From contig OW121741.1 of assembly GCA_933228675.1 (NCBI GenBank), forward strand, positions 112,648,361 to 112,712,360: a DNA stretch of 64,000 bases, written 5' to 3'. A program made the position numbers and the translations under genes. Source of the DNA: Stomorhina lunata. Its lineage: Eukaryota; Arthropoda; Insecta; Diptera; Rhiniidae. Position 1 is the stretch's first letter; every line of letters starts with the position of its first letter. Shown in pieces: positions 25,610 through 36,311 of this stretch. The notes below the pieces were generated by a model, which worked only from the letters and a program-made list of their open reading frames with translations, was not told where the DNA came from and searched no databases.

Positions 25610-27619
25610 AGTTGATAGCTCTCCTTTCAGTTTATTTATTTTCAATACATTTTCCCCTATATTCAAGTTTAATGACCTTTGTATTGAATGCTTTGTCTTT
25701 ATCAATCCACTCATTTTTCGCAAAATCCCAAATGTTAAGTGTTTTCTTGCTCTTTATTTCGAAGTGGAAATCTATAACACTTTTCCCTAAATGTCCCTGA
25801 ATTGTCCTTCAATATTTCTCTGTTTTTTCTTATCTTTTAAAGAACAAAATGAATTTTTGTACAAGTTCATTTCATTTATAAAGTTCTTTTCTTATAATTT
25901 TTATTCCACAAAAAATGCTTCAAAGATGTGTTAAAATACTCTTAATCTTTTGTGCATTTATGTGGTGTTTGTATCAGTTTTGTAAGCTTTTTTTTCTTTC
26001 TACTGACCAGCTTTTACAGCTCGTTTGGTTAAATTTCCAATGCAATTGTTTTGTAAAGTCCCTTGGAAACAAATGCATAAAAAGTAGAAAACATTTACTT
26101 AACTAAATTGACTGCCAGTTGCTAATGCTACTGTTTTTAAACATTTTGTTTTCCTTTCAGGGATGGGATTCTTATGTTTGTGTATGTGCTGACCAAATTG
26201 CCTGTGTTTTTGTGATAATGAGAATGCAAAATTTTGTTCATTTTTAGATAAAGTTTCTAAACAAATCCCATGTCATCGCAATACAGTTGTTTTTTTTTGT
26301 ACTCGTATTTATATGTGAGCAAAAATAATGGTTTTTAAAAAATATAATAGACTATATTATAAATTAAGATAGAGGCTAAGATACAGACTCAGACATGGAC
26401 TAAGATATATACTAAGGCATAGACTAAGACACAAGCTAAGAGACACACTAACACTACAGTATATACTAAGACAGCTGCATATTGTTTACCCTTTGCAGTT
26501 GCTGCCAAACTCATCCCCATGACTGAAAAACTGCAAAATTAAAAAGTCAAAGTAATTTCTCTTACAGACTTAATTATTTTTTTAAAAATATTTTCCCATT
26601 AATTTAATCTTCATTGTAATTTCTGCTGATTTATTATTTCTTCTTTGAAAAGTTATAACTTTTATGTAATAAAAGGAATAACATTTATCTGACTTTCCCA
26701 AAAGTATTGTGACCTTTCAAACAATAATTTTTTTTTGCTTTAAAACTTTTCATAATATGCAAATGTTTAACGCTGTGTAAATATGTGTAATATTTTTTGG
26801 GTATAACTTCATTCTACATTACGTATACGTATCTTTGACTTCGTTACAGCCAATAAGTAAATTTTCCTTCAAACAATATGAATGAAAAATAGTATTTTCT
26901 ACGAAAACTGCCTTGTTTGTGTTGAACAAGAAAATAATAATGAAAAATTATCCAGGAAAGTACGTGGAATGACAATAAAGCATTCACTTTTTTTTAAGAT
27001 ACAATATATGTATATTACAATCAACTTGTAGAGTTATATTTGTCGTTGTTGAAGTAGAGTCATTGTTGATTCTACTATCTCTTTGCATTAAAGTGTATTT
27101 GATTACATCCTCCATGTCGTTGAATTAGGATGGTATATTTTTTGTAATATTAAATGAATATTCAATACATATACATCATTTAGTTACTTATAATAAAGTG
27201 CACTAAACTTTTAAAAGTTTTTTGTCAGACCGGTTTACAATATTGCTTTTGAGCCCCTCTATTGTACTTGTACAGATTTTAAATAAAGAATTTCCTTACA
27301 CCTTGTTGTGTGACACTCCTTCGTTTGTTTGCTATTCTACGTTTGTGATTAAATATTCAATTAAAATTTTCGATAATTGATTTTAACGTATACAAGACGG
27401 AATAAAAATGCAATTATTTTTTTGTATATTTTATTTTTTGGTTTCAAAATCAAACGTGTGTACAAAATATAAAATAAAAGAAACAAAATAAATCCATTAA
27501 AGATAAAACGAAATAACAGCAAGAAAATGTTAAAGGTAAGACCGACCATCAGATACCCAAACCATAGACTAAAGTTCATAGATTTGATTTGAATTTTTGT
27601 CACATTTACTGGGATCTAG
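25610..27619. other. AT-rich non-coding DNA
   Basis: No gene. The small frames at 25612-25800, 25915-26106 and 27361-27603 are hydrophobic or low-complexity translations of AT-rich DNA. It includes the satellite remnant listed separately at 26348-26470. Confidence 0.6.
26348..26470 (+). repeat. Decayed fragment of the 12-bp satellite
   Basis: About ten degenerate units (for example GACATGGACTAAG and GGCATAGACTAAG) in the same orientation as block 1. Confidence 0.8.
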
Positions 27620-28355
27620 AGAAAGACTAAAATACAAATTAAAAAATAAATTTAGATACATAATAAGACATAGCCTAAATTTTATTCAAAGACGTAGACT
27701 AAGAAATAGACTAAGATATTAAATAAGATACAGATTAAGACGTCGACTAAGACATAGATTGAGACACAGAATAAGACATAGACTAAGACATATGCTATGA
27801 CATAGAATAAGACATAGTCTAAGGCGTATACTGAGACATAGACTAAGACATAAACTAAGATATAGTATTAAACATAGAATAAGACATACTCTTAGACGTA
27901 GACTAAGGCATAGACTAAGACAAAGACTAAGACATATACTCAGACATAGACTAAGACATAGACTAAGACATAGACTAAGACATAGACTATGACATAGACT
28001 AAGACACAGAATAAGACATAGACTAAGACATACACTAAGATAAAGACTAAGACATAGGCTAAGACATAGACTAAGATATAGACTAAGATACTGACTAAGA
28101 TACATACTTATACATAGACAAAGACATAGACTTAGATATAGACTAAGACATACACTAAGACATAGACTAAGACATAGACTAAGACATAGACTAAGACATA
28201 GACTAAGACATAGACTAAGACATAGACTAAGACATAGACTAAGACATAGACTAAGACATAGACTAAGACATAGACTAAGACATAGACTAAGACATAGACT
28301 AAGACATAGACTAAGACGTAGACTAAGACATAGACTAAAACATAGACTAAGACAT

Positions 28356-28360
<5 letters not shown>
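27620..28360 (+). repeat. 12-bp satellite block 2, left part of a block split by insertions
   Basis: Degenerate at the left edge (27620-28100) and nearly uniform from about 28150 to 28350. It stops exactly at the poly-T end of the R1-like retrotransposon and resumes on the other side at 30877. The 232-aa (27719-28417) and 98-aa (28132-28428) minus frames are satellite artefacts. Confidence 0.95.
28347..28360. repeat. Left copy of the 14-bp target-site duplication
   Basis: CTAAGACATGGACT lies directly before the poly-T run. The identical 14 bp is at 30877-30890 on the far side of the LINE. It includes the less common ATGG variant of the satellite, which makes a chance match from repeat phase alone less likely. 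Confidence 0.75.
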
Positions 28361-28392
<32 letters not shown>

Positions 28393-30876
28393 TGATAGGT
28401 AGGTGAAAATCTTGCAACAGATACCCAAATGTGGTGGTTGGTACTGTCTCTATTGGTTGTTGATTATAGGCTTGGGTTATGTCAGATTCTTACTGACTAA
28501 AAACACCTCCTTTCTCCTCCGTCACCCTGCGGGACTGTCTGCAACGATATTACTTCGCAGGGCCGGATTGACTTAATTAGTCACTACTTCTATCTGGTTG
28601 AAGGAGTTTTCTACGTTTTTCTTCCTCTCTCAGAACTTCGTGTACATTTTTGATGAGCCGACAAACTGCATCCCAGTTTTCTTTTCTTGTTAGCATCACA
28701 TCTATTATATTTTCGGCATTAATTCTTTGCCCAATGGCGACTTCCGTCATCAGCCGTACGTTTTCAAAACTTGGACACCAAAACATGACATGTTCTGCAT
28801 CCTGTATTTGGTTTGTACAAAGCGGACAATTTTGGGACGTATCTAGTTTGTACTTATACAAATAGTTTCTATATCCTCCATGCCCAGTAAGGAATTGGGT
28901 GAGATAATAATTTACTTCTCCGTGTGTCCTGTTTAGCCAGGATTCAATTTTAGGTATCAACCTAAAGGTCCATCTTCCTTTTGGGCTTTCCTCCCATCTT
29001 CTTTGCCATGTCTGTATTGAGACTATCCTCTCCATTTTTTGAATCTCAGTTGAGTTTCCGGGGTTTGATTTTTTTTTTCTATATACACGTTTTGCTTCAT
29101 CCGCTAATATGTCGATTATAATCATTCCAGCTATAACACAAGCTGCGTCCAATGACGTAGTTCTGTATGCACTACACACCCTAAGAGCACATAATCTGTA
29201 AACTGAGTTCAGAATTTTCGCCACCGAATCAACATTAAGAGCTTCCGACCATATGGGAGCTGCGTATAAAATAGTTGATTTGACTACTGAAGATATTAAT
29301 CTTCTTTTGTTCTGCTTCGGCCCTCCTACATTTGGCATCATTCTTGAAAGGGCTGCAGCGATATTCGATGCTTTTGCGCTTATTTTTTCTATGTGTTGCT
29401 TAAATTTTAGTCTATCGTCTATAACAACTCCGAGGTAAGTGAGTTGCTGCTGGGTTGAAATGGTGTGATTCCCAATTTTTATATTTATTTTTTCTCGCTT
29501 TCGACGACGGCTTATTAACACTGCCTCTGTTTTGTGTTCAGCTAATTCCAATCCACATGATTTCATCCACGATCTAATATTATATACTGCTTCATTTGAT
29601 AGTAATTCTATCTCATCGATATGTCTGGCCGTGACAACAATAACAATGTCATCTGCAAAACATATTGTATTTGCCTCGTCTGGAATTTTAAGGTTTAACA
29701 CGTCATTGTACATAATGTTCCACAGAAGTGGTCCTAGCACTGAGCCCTGAGGAACACCAGCGGTTACAGTATATTTGCCAGTTCCATCATCCGTGTTATA
29801 CCACAACTCTCTATTAGAAAAGTAGCTACCAATAATCTTTGTCAAATACTCAGGTACCCCAAGTCTACATAAGGTATCCATAATACGTAACCAGTTTGCT
29901 GTATTGAAAGCATTTTTAACATCGAGGGTTATCACTGCACAGTATTTTCTTTTGGCTCGACGTCCTTCGATTGCCTTTTTTGCTATATCTACGACCATGC
30001 TTATTGCGTCGATAGTAGATCTTGACTTGCGGAATCCATATTGACGGTCGGAAAGTCCGCCATTTTCTTCTATGATCGGAAGTAGTCTTTTGTGTATAAT
30101 ACTTTCAAATACTTTACCAACGGAGTCTAATAGACAAATGGGTCTATATGATGAAGGCTCTCCCGGATGTTTATTTGGTTTCGGAATCAGAACCAGTGTC
30201 TGTTTCTTCCACCTTTCTGGGAAAATACCTTCTTCCATACAACGATTAAAGACCTTTACAAACAAGCTGGGGGCGGTTAACATTGCCATTTTAAGTGCGT
30301 TGTTTGGGATATAGTCTGGACCTGGTGCTTTTTTCGTCAATAATTTTGAGGCGGTTTGAACTATCTCTTCCTGCGTGACTGCTATTTTCTGGTCTCGACT
30401 TACAGGTGTGTTATTAGTGTAAGGAGCATCACTGTGTTTTGGGAACAGAGTTTCGACTATTTGCTTCACTAGGATAGGACAAGTGGGCTGTGGCGATTTT
30501 CCAGCCTTTAGCCGTGATGTTACTACCTTATATGCTTTTCCCCAGGGGTCTGCATCTGCCTCTAGGCATATCTGCTTAAAGCATTCACGCTTGCTTTTAG
30601 AGATAGCCTTTTGAAATTCTTTTCTTGCAGTTTTGTAATAATTTTGCCTTTCAACAAAATCCGCTCTATTTCTTTGACGTTGGCATTTTCGTCTTGCTTT
30701 TAAGCATTTTAGTCTGAGGCTGCTTATTTCAGGATTCCACCAGTAGATAGGTGGGCGGTTAGCAGCAAGCCTTCGTCTCGGCATAGACACATTGCATGCC
30801 TCTGTAATTTTACTCATTAGTTGCTCAGACATATCTAAAGCTGTGCCTTCTAATGATGTTGTACTGTTTATAGTCT
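28361..30876 (-). mobile_element. 5'-truncated R1-like non-LTR retrotransposon
   Basis: Minus-strand insertion of about 2.5 kb. Its 3' end is a 31-base poly(A) tail, seen as T at 28361-28391. The 3' UTR follows (28392-28576), then the intact reverse-transcriptase frame. The first open reading frame and the endonuclease are missing; sequence switches to satellite at 30876/30877 with the frame still open, so the copy is 5'-truncated. A 14-bp duplication flanks it. An intact frame and a long pure tail indicate a young insertion. The body is clearly less AT-rich than its surroundings. Confidence 0.93.
28577..30832 (-). CDS. Reverse transcriptase of R1-like LINE, partial ORF2
   Basis: A 751-residue frame from the first ATG; it stays open upstream to the truncation point, so the ATG is probably internal to the original ORF2. 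The N-terminal 1-160 is the linker that normally follows the endonuclease (IYWWNPEI near 29). The reverse transcriptase spans about 165-480: LDVKNAF (catalytic Asp about 304), PQGSVLGPLLW (about 361) and FADD (392-395, remaining catalytic Asps). A C-terminal zinc motif CPLC...H...C lies at about 669-686 in a CX2CX8HX4C pattern. The enzyme would copy its own RNA at a nicked target, but without the endonuclease this copy is not autonomous. Motif order, the IDILADEA segment and the CCHC motif point to the R1/LOA group; R1 is my best guess. No stop or frameshift is visible. Confidence 0.9.
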   Translation of the reverse strand: MSEQLMSKITEACNVSMPRRRLAANRPPIYWWNPEISSLRLKCLKARRKCQRQRNRADFVERQNYYKTARKEFQKAISKSKRECFKQICLEADADPWGKAYKVVTSRLKAGKSPQPTCPILVKQIVETLFPKHSDAPYTNNTPVSRDQKIAVTQEEIVQTASKLLTKKAPGPDYIPNNALKMAMLTAPSLFVKVFNRCMEEGIFPERWKKQTLVLIPKPNKHPGEPSSYRPICLLDSVGKVFESIIHKRLLPIIEENGGLSDRQYGFRKSRSTIDAISMVVDIAKKAIEGRRAKRKYCAVITLDVKNAFNTANWLRIMDTLCRLGVPEYLTKIIGSYFSNRELWYNTDDGTGKYTVTAGVPQGSVLGPLLWNIMYNDVLNLKIPDEANTICFADDIVIVVTARHIDEIELLSNEAVYNIRSWMKSCGLELAEHKTEAVLISRRRKREKINIKIGNHTISTQQQLTYLGVVIDDRLKFKQHIEKISAKASNIAAALSRMMPNVGGPKQNKRRLISSVVKSTILYAAPIWSEALNVDSVAKILNSVYRLCALRVCSAYRTTSLDAACVIAGMIIIDILADEAKRVYRKKKSNPGNSTEIQKMERIVSIQTWQRRWEESPKGRWTFRLIPKIESWLNRTHGEVNYYLTQFLTGHGGYRNYLYKYKLDTSQNCPLCTNQIQDAEHVMFWCPSFENVRLMTEVAIGQRINAENIIDVMLTRKENWDAVCRLIKNVHEVLREEEKRRKLLQPDRSSD

Positions 30877-33156
30877 CTAAGACATGGACTAAGACATGGA
30901 CTAAGACATAGACTAAGACATAGACTAAGATATAGACTAAGACATGGACTAAGACATAGACTAAGATATAGACTAAGACATAGACTAAGACATAGACTAA
31001 GATATAGACTAAGACATAGACTAAGACATAGACTAAGACATAGACTAAGACATAGACTAAGACAAAGACTAAGACATAGATTAAAACATAGACTAAGACA
31101 TAGACTAAGACATAGACTAAGACATAGACTAAGACATAGACTAAGACATAGACTAAGACATAGACTAAGACATAAACTAAGACATAGACTAAGACATAGA
31201 CTAAGACATAGACTAAGACATAGACTGAGACATAGACTAAGACATAGACAAAGACATAGACTAAGACATTTACTAAGACATTTACTAAGACATAGACTAA
31301 GACATAGACTAAGACATAGACTAAGACATAGACTAAGACATAGACTAAGACATAGACTAAGACATAGACTAAGACATAGACTAAGACATAGACTAAGACA
31401 TAGACTAAGACATAGGCTAAGACATAGACTAAGACATAGACTAAGACATAGACTAAGACATAGACTAAGACATAGACTAAGACATGGACTAAGATATAGA
31501 CTAAGACATAGACTAAGACATAGACTAAGACCTAGACTAAGACCTAGACTAAGACATAGACTAAGACATAGACTAAAACATAGACTAAGACATAGACTTA
31601 GACATAGACTAAGACATAGACTAAGACATAGACTAAGACATAGACTAAGACATAGACTAAGACATAGACTAAGACATAGACTAAGACATAGACTAAGACA
31701 TAGACTAAGACATAGACTAAGACATAGACTAAGACATAGACTAAGACATAGACTAAGACATAGACTAAGACATAGACTAAGACATAGACTAAGACATAGA
31801 CTAAGACAGAGACTAAGACATAGACTAAGACATAGACTAAGACATAGACTAAGACATAGACTAAGACATAGACTAAGACATAGACTAAGACATAGACTAA
31901 GACATAGACTAAGACATAGACTAAGACATAGACTAAGACATAGACTAAGACATAGACTAAGACATAGAATAAGACATAGACTAAGACATAGACTAAGACA
32001 TAGACTAAGACATAGACTAAGACATAGACTAAGACATAGACTAAGACATAGACTAAGACATAGACTAAGACATAGGCTAAGACATAGACTAAGACATAGA
32101 CTAAGACATAGACTAAGACATAGACTAAGACATAGACTAAGACATGGACTAAGATATAGACTAAGACATAGACTAAGACATAGACTAAGACCTAGACTAA
32201 GACCTAGACTAAGACATAGACTAAGACATAGACTAAAACATAGACTAAGACATAGACTTAGACATAGACTAAGACATAGACTAAGACATAGACTAAGACA
32301 TAGACTAAGACATAGACTAAGACATAGACTAAGACATAGACTAAGACATAGACTAAGACATAGACTAAGACATAGACTAAGACATAGACTAAGACATAGA
32401 CTAAGACATAGACTAAGACATAGACTAAGACATAGACTAAGACATAGACTAAGACATAGACTAAGACAGAGACTAAGACATAGACTACGACATAGACTAA
32501 GACATAGACTAAGACATAGACTAAGACATAGACTAAGACATAGACTAAGACATAGACTAAGACATAGACTAAGACATAGACTAAGACATAGACTAAGACA
32601 TAGACTAAGACATAGACTAAGACATAGACTAAGACATAGACTAAGACATAGACTAAGACATAGACTAAGACATAGACTAAGACATAGACTAAGACATAGA
32701 CTAAGACATAGACTAAGACATAGACTAAGACATAGACTAAGACATAGACTATGATATAGACTAAGACATAGACTAAGACATAGACTAAGACATAGACTAA
32801 GACATAGACTAAGACATAGACTAAGACATAGACTAAGACATAGACTAAGACATAGACTAAGACATAGACTAAGACATAGACTAAGACATAGACTAAGACA
32901 TAGACTAAGACATAAACTAAGACATAGACTATGATATAGACTAAGACATAGACTAAGACATAGACTAAGACATAGACTAAGACATAGACTAAGACATAGA
33001 CTAAGACATAGACTAAGACATAGACTAAGACATAGACTAAGACATAGACTAAGACATAGACTAAGATATAGACTAAGACGTAGACTTAGACATACCTAGG
33101 TCAAAGACCTAGACAAAGACTTAGGCAAAGAGTCAGATAAAGACTAAGATATACCT
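30877..33156 (+). repeat. 12-bp satellite block 3, with higher-order 660-bp and 180-bp duplications
   Basis: About 190 units of CATAGACTAAGA. Rare variants recur in the same order 660 bp apart (55 units): CATAGGCT at about 31411 and 32071, CCTAGACT pairs at about 31530-31545 and 32190-32205, AAAACATAG near 31574 and 32234, GACAGAGAC near 31805 and 32465. A further variant GACTATGATATAG recurs 180 bp apart (near 32748 and 32928). The right edge from 33085 is degenerate and ends at the RTE element. The first 14 bp are the right copy of the LINE target duplication. Confidence 0.96.
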
Positions 33157-36100
33157 ACTTACTTACTTACTTAAATGGCCTATTGTAACAACCTATTTAG
33201 GTCAAAGGCCGAGCATATTTTAGAATTCCATGCGCTTCTATCTTGTGCGCATATTCTCCAATTTCTTATGCCAAGTTTTGAAAGATTTTCTTCTACTTGG
33301 TCTTTTCATCGAAGTTTTGGGCGCCCTCTTCTACGATTTCCCTCAGGATCATTATCAAACACTTTTCTTGCCGGAGTTTTTACGTCCATTCGCACAACAT
33401 GTCCTAGCCAGCGCAGCCGCTGTTGTTTAATGCGTTTTACTATGTCTATGTCAGCGTATAACTCATACAGCTCATGGTTCATTCGATGTCGATACTCATT
33501 GTTGACGCAGACTGGTCCAAATATTTTTCGTAGGATTTTCCTCTCAAACACTCCAAGGATAGCTTCATCTGCCTGTGCAAGTACCCATGATTCTGCACCA
33601 TACAGTAGCAGGGGTAGTATAAGCGTTTTATAGAGCGTAATTTTAGTTCTAACGGAGAGGACTTTATTTCTTAGCTGTTTGCTTAAGCCAAAATAGCATC
33701 TATTGGCAAGTATTATTCTACGTTTAATTTCAAAGCTTATATCATTGTTGATGTTCACAGCGGTGCCAAGGTATACAAATTCTTTTACAACTTCGAAGCT
33801 ATTGTTTTTTACGGGCACATGTGATCCAATTCTAGTGGTCTGTCTGCCTTAAGAAACCATCAGTTTTGTTTTTTATTCATTTACAGCTAGACCCATTTTG
33901 TTTGATTCCTTCTCGATATTAGAAAAGGCGGCAGTTACCTCGCGTAAAGTGCGCCCCATAATATCAATGTCATCGGCATACGCGAGTATCATATGATTTC
34001 TATTGAAGATTGTTCCACTTGTATTAACTGCTGCATCTCGTAAGATTTTCTCTAGCACAATATTGAAGAGATCACATGATAGACTATCACCTTGTCTGAA
34101 ACCCTGTTTAGTTATGAAAGACTCTGATAGGTTCTTACCTATCTTAGCAGATGATATTGTATTAGTTAGTGTCATCCTGCATAACGTTATTAGCTTCGTG
34201 GGGATGTCGAACTCAGACATTGCTTCAAACACCTTCTTCCGTATCGGGCTGTCAAAAGCTGCTTTGTAGTCAACAAAGAGATGATACGTGTCAATTTGTT
34301 TCTCTTGGGTCTTCTCCAGGATCTGACGTAGAGTAAAAATCTGGTCAATGGTTGATTTACCTGGTCAAAGCCACATTGGTACGTCCCAATTATTTCGTTA
34401 ATTTTGGGCTTAAGCCTTTCGCACAGTATGGTCGATAGAATCTTATATGCAATTGAGAGGAGGCTTATCCCTCTATATTTTGCACACACAGTTGTATCTC
34501 CTTTTTTGTGCACAGGACAAAGGACACTATGATTCCAATCGTCTGGCATGTATTCTTCTGACCATATTGCTTCTATAAGTTGGGGCATAAGCCTTATCAA
34601 CTCATCTCCTCCGGCCTTAAAAAGCTCAGCAGGAAGACCATCGGCACCCGCAGCTTTGTTATTTTTAAGTCGATTTATAGCGATTCTAATCTCTTCCACA
34701 GTTTTAGTACGGTTTCAGCATCCATTACCAGGTTTCCTTGGTCGTATTTGCAGGAGAGAATACAATTGCTAAAACCATCCGTTTGGTGTTTAACTTTTTG
34801 ATAAAATTTACGCACTTCATTACGACTCTTATATAACTCAATCTCCTCGAACACACTCTTTCCATTTCTCTCTTTTTTCTTCGGAATAGGCGTTTCTCTT
34901 CCCTCTTTCTTTCTCTATATCTCTCTAAAGTTCGACGAGTAGCTACTGACTGCAGGATTGCCCTGTAGGCTGCATTTTTCGCCGCAGTGGCATCGCGGCA
35001 CTCCTCCTCATACCAAGAGTTTTTTGGAAGAGGGCTCTGGAACCCCAATACAGCTTTTGCAGCAGTTTTCATAGAGCTGGCAATAAGTTGCCATAGAGCG
35101 CTGATGTCGTTGGGAGTTGAAATATTTTCTCCGAGTAATTGAGCTATTCGTCGCGAGTAATCTATGGCAATTTGATGGGATTGTAGCTTGGTGGTGTTAA
35201 ATTTCCTTTGCGATTCCATCTGCATGTTTCGCGACACACTCAGGCGTGTTCTCAACTTGGCTGCAACGAGATAGTGATTGGAGTCCATATTAGCTCCCCG
35301 AATTGTACGCACATCCAATACGCTTGATGAGTGCCTTCCGTCAACTACGATATGGTCTATTTGATTTTTTGTCATTTGATCGGGAGACACCCACGTAGCT
35401 TTGTGTATTCTACGGTGTTGAAATCTGGTGCTACTCACTACCATATTTCGAGCAGCCGCAAAAGAGACCAACCTTATACCATTGTCAGATGTTACGTCAT
35501 GGATACTGAATTTACCGATAGTGGGCTCAAAGCAACTTTCCTGTCCAATCTTTGCGTTAAAATCACCCAGTATTATTTTTACGTCATGATTAGGGCAGCT
35601 ATCATATACTTCCTCGAGTTGCTCATAAAAGGTTTCTTTTAAATCTTCATCTTTATCCTCTGTGGGAGCGTGAGCACAAATTAAACTCAGATAGAAGTAT
35701 TTATTTAGCTTTTACACGTATTGTTGCTAATCTTTCGTTAACTGGGGTGAATCTGGAGACTAGGTTTCGCATTTTTTTGCTGACTATGAATCCGCAACCA
35801 AATTCGTGCCTACTCTGATGGCAGCTGTAATATAGGTCACCTTTTGGTTTCTTGGCGACGCCGTTGCCATTCCATCTTACTTCCTGTACAGTAGTTAGAT
35901 CGCATTTATATTCCTCGAGGACATCCATCAACTGGGTCAAAGCACCTCCTCTGTAGAGGGTTCGGATGTTCCATGTGCTGATCCTTAAATCGTGATCCTT
36001 TTTTTGTTTGCCATAGTCGTCAACATTAAGGGGGGCCGTTTTAATTCTTTTTTGCTTTTTCATAGTAATTTTTTTCTAGGAGTGGGTTACTAGCCCGACG

Positions 36101-36305
36101 TCCCAGACCCATGTTTTTATAGTTCTTATGGGGAAACTCGCGGCACATATTAGCTCACTACTTTAACGGGTGTTAACGTAGCTACCCAGGTGATACCACT
36201 AGAAGGCCAGTGTCCACAATTGAGATGAAGGATGACCAAGATTAGCCTGGGCTTTACCTAGTTAAGACCGATCAGGACAGTTACTTGGTATCCAGCATCC
36301 CAGAC
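33157..36305 (-). mobile_element. RTE-clade non-LTR retrotransposon, near full length, inactive
   Basis: Minus-strand element of about 3.15 kb. The 3' end is a short AAGT microsatellite tail, seen as ACTT repeats at 33156-33172, in place of poly(A). It has a 5' UTR (about 36064-36305), an endonuclease, and a reverse transcriptase in one interrupted frame, the compact layout expected of RTE elements (usual length near 3.2 kb). ATACCT occurs at both edges (33151-33156 and 36306-36311) and may be a short target duplication; satellite-like sequence on both sides makes this uncertain. Confidence 0.88.
33306..36063 (-). pseudogene. RTE endonuclease-reverse transcriptase, broken by frameshifts, stops and a deletion
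   Basis: Read from 36063 downward. The endonuclease starts with the WNIRTLYRGGALTQL motif (36000-35940) and VQEVRW. A frameshift near 35705 follows, then LICAHAPTE and the ILGDFNAKIG motif (35690-35540) continue, and NQIDHIVVDGR with DSNHYLV (about 35365-35270). Near 34700 the frame breaks again at a junction where the piece normally joining endonuclease and reverse transcriptase seems shortened. Reverse transcriptase motifs then appear: NNKAAGADGLPAELFK (34660-34610), HKKGD, RGISLLSIAYKILS, a frameshift near 34367, FRQGDSLSCDLFN, and YADD (33969-33980). Two in-frame stops near 33870 and 33850 precede the C-terminal part, which ends in RRRGRPKLR at 33306. Family role: nick DNA and prime reverse transcription. 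This copy cannot make the enzyme. Confidence 0.9.
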
Positions 36306-36311
36306 ATACCT

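Noticed and set aside
24430..25723. Long open frames on both strands (211 aa plus, 413 aa minus)
   Set aside because: They translate the 12-bp satellite; composition is only RHRL or YVLV repeats and both strands are open at once.
27719..28428. 232-aa and 98-aa minus frames
   Set aside because: 12-bp satellite plus the poly(A) tail of the adjacent LINE (lysine run).
28650..30314. Several plus-strand frames of 61-80 aa within the LINE
   Set aside because: Shadows of the minus-strand reverse transcriptase.
33175..35642. Plus-strand frames of 66-152 aa over the RTE element
   Set aside because: Shadows of the minus-strand endonuclease-reverse transcriptase remains.
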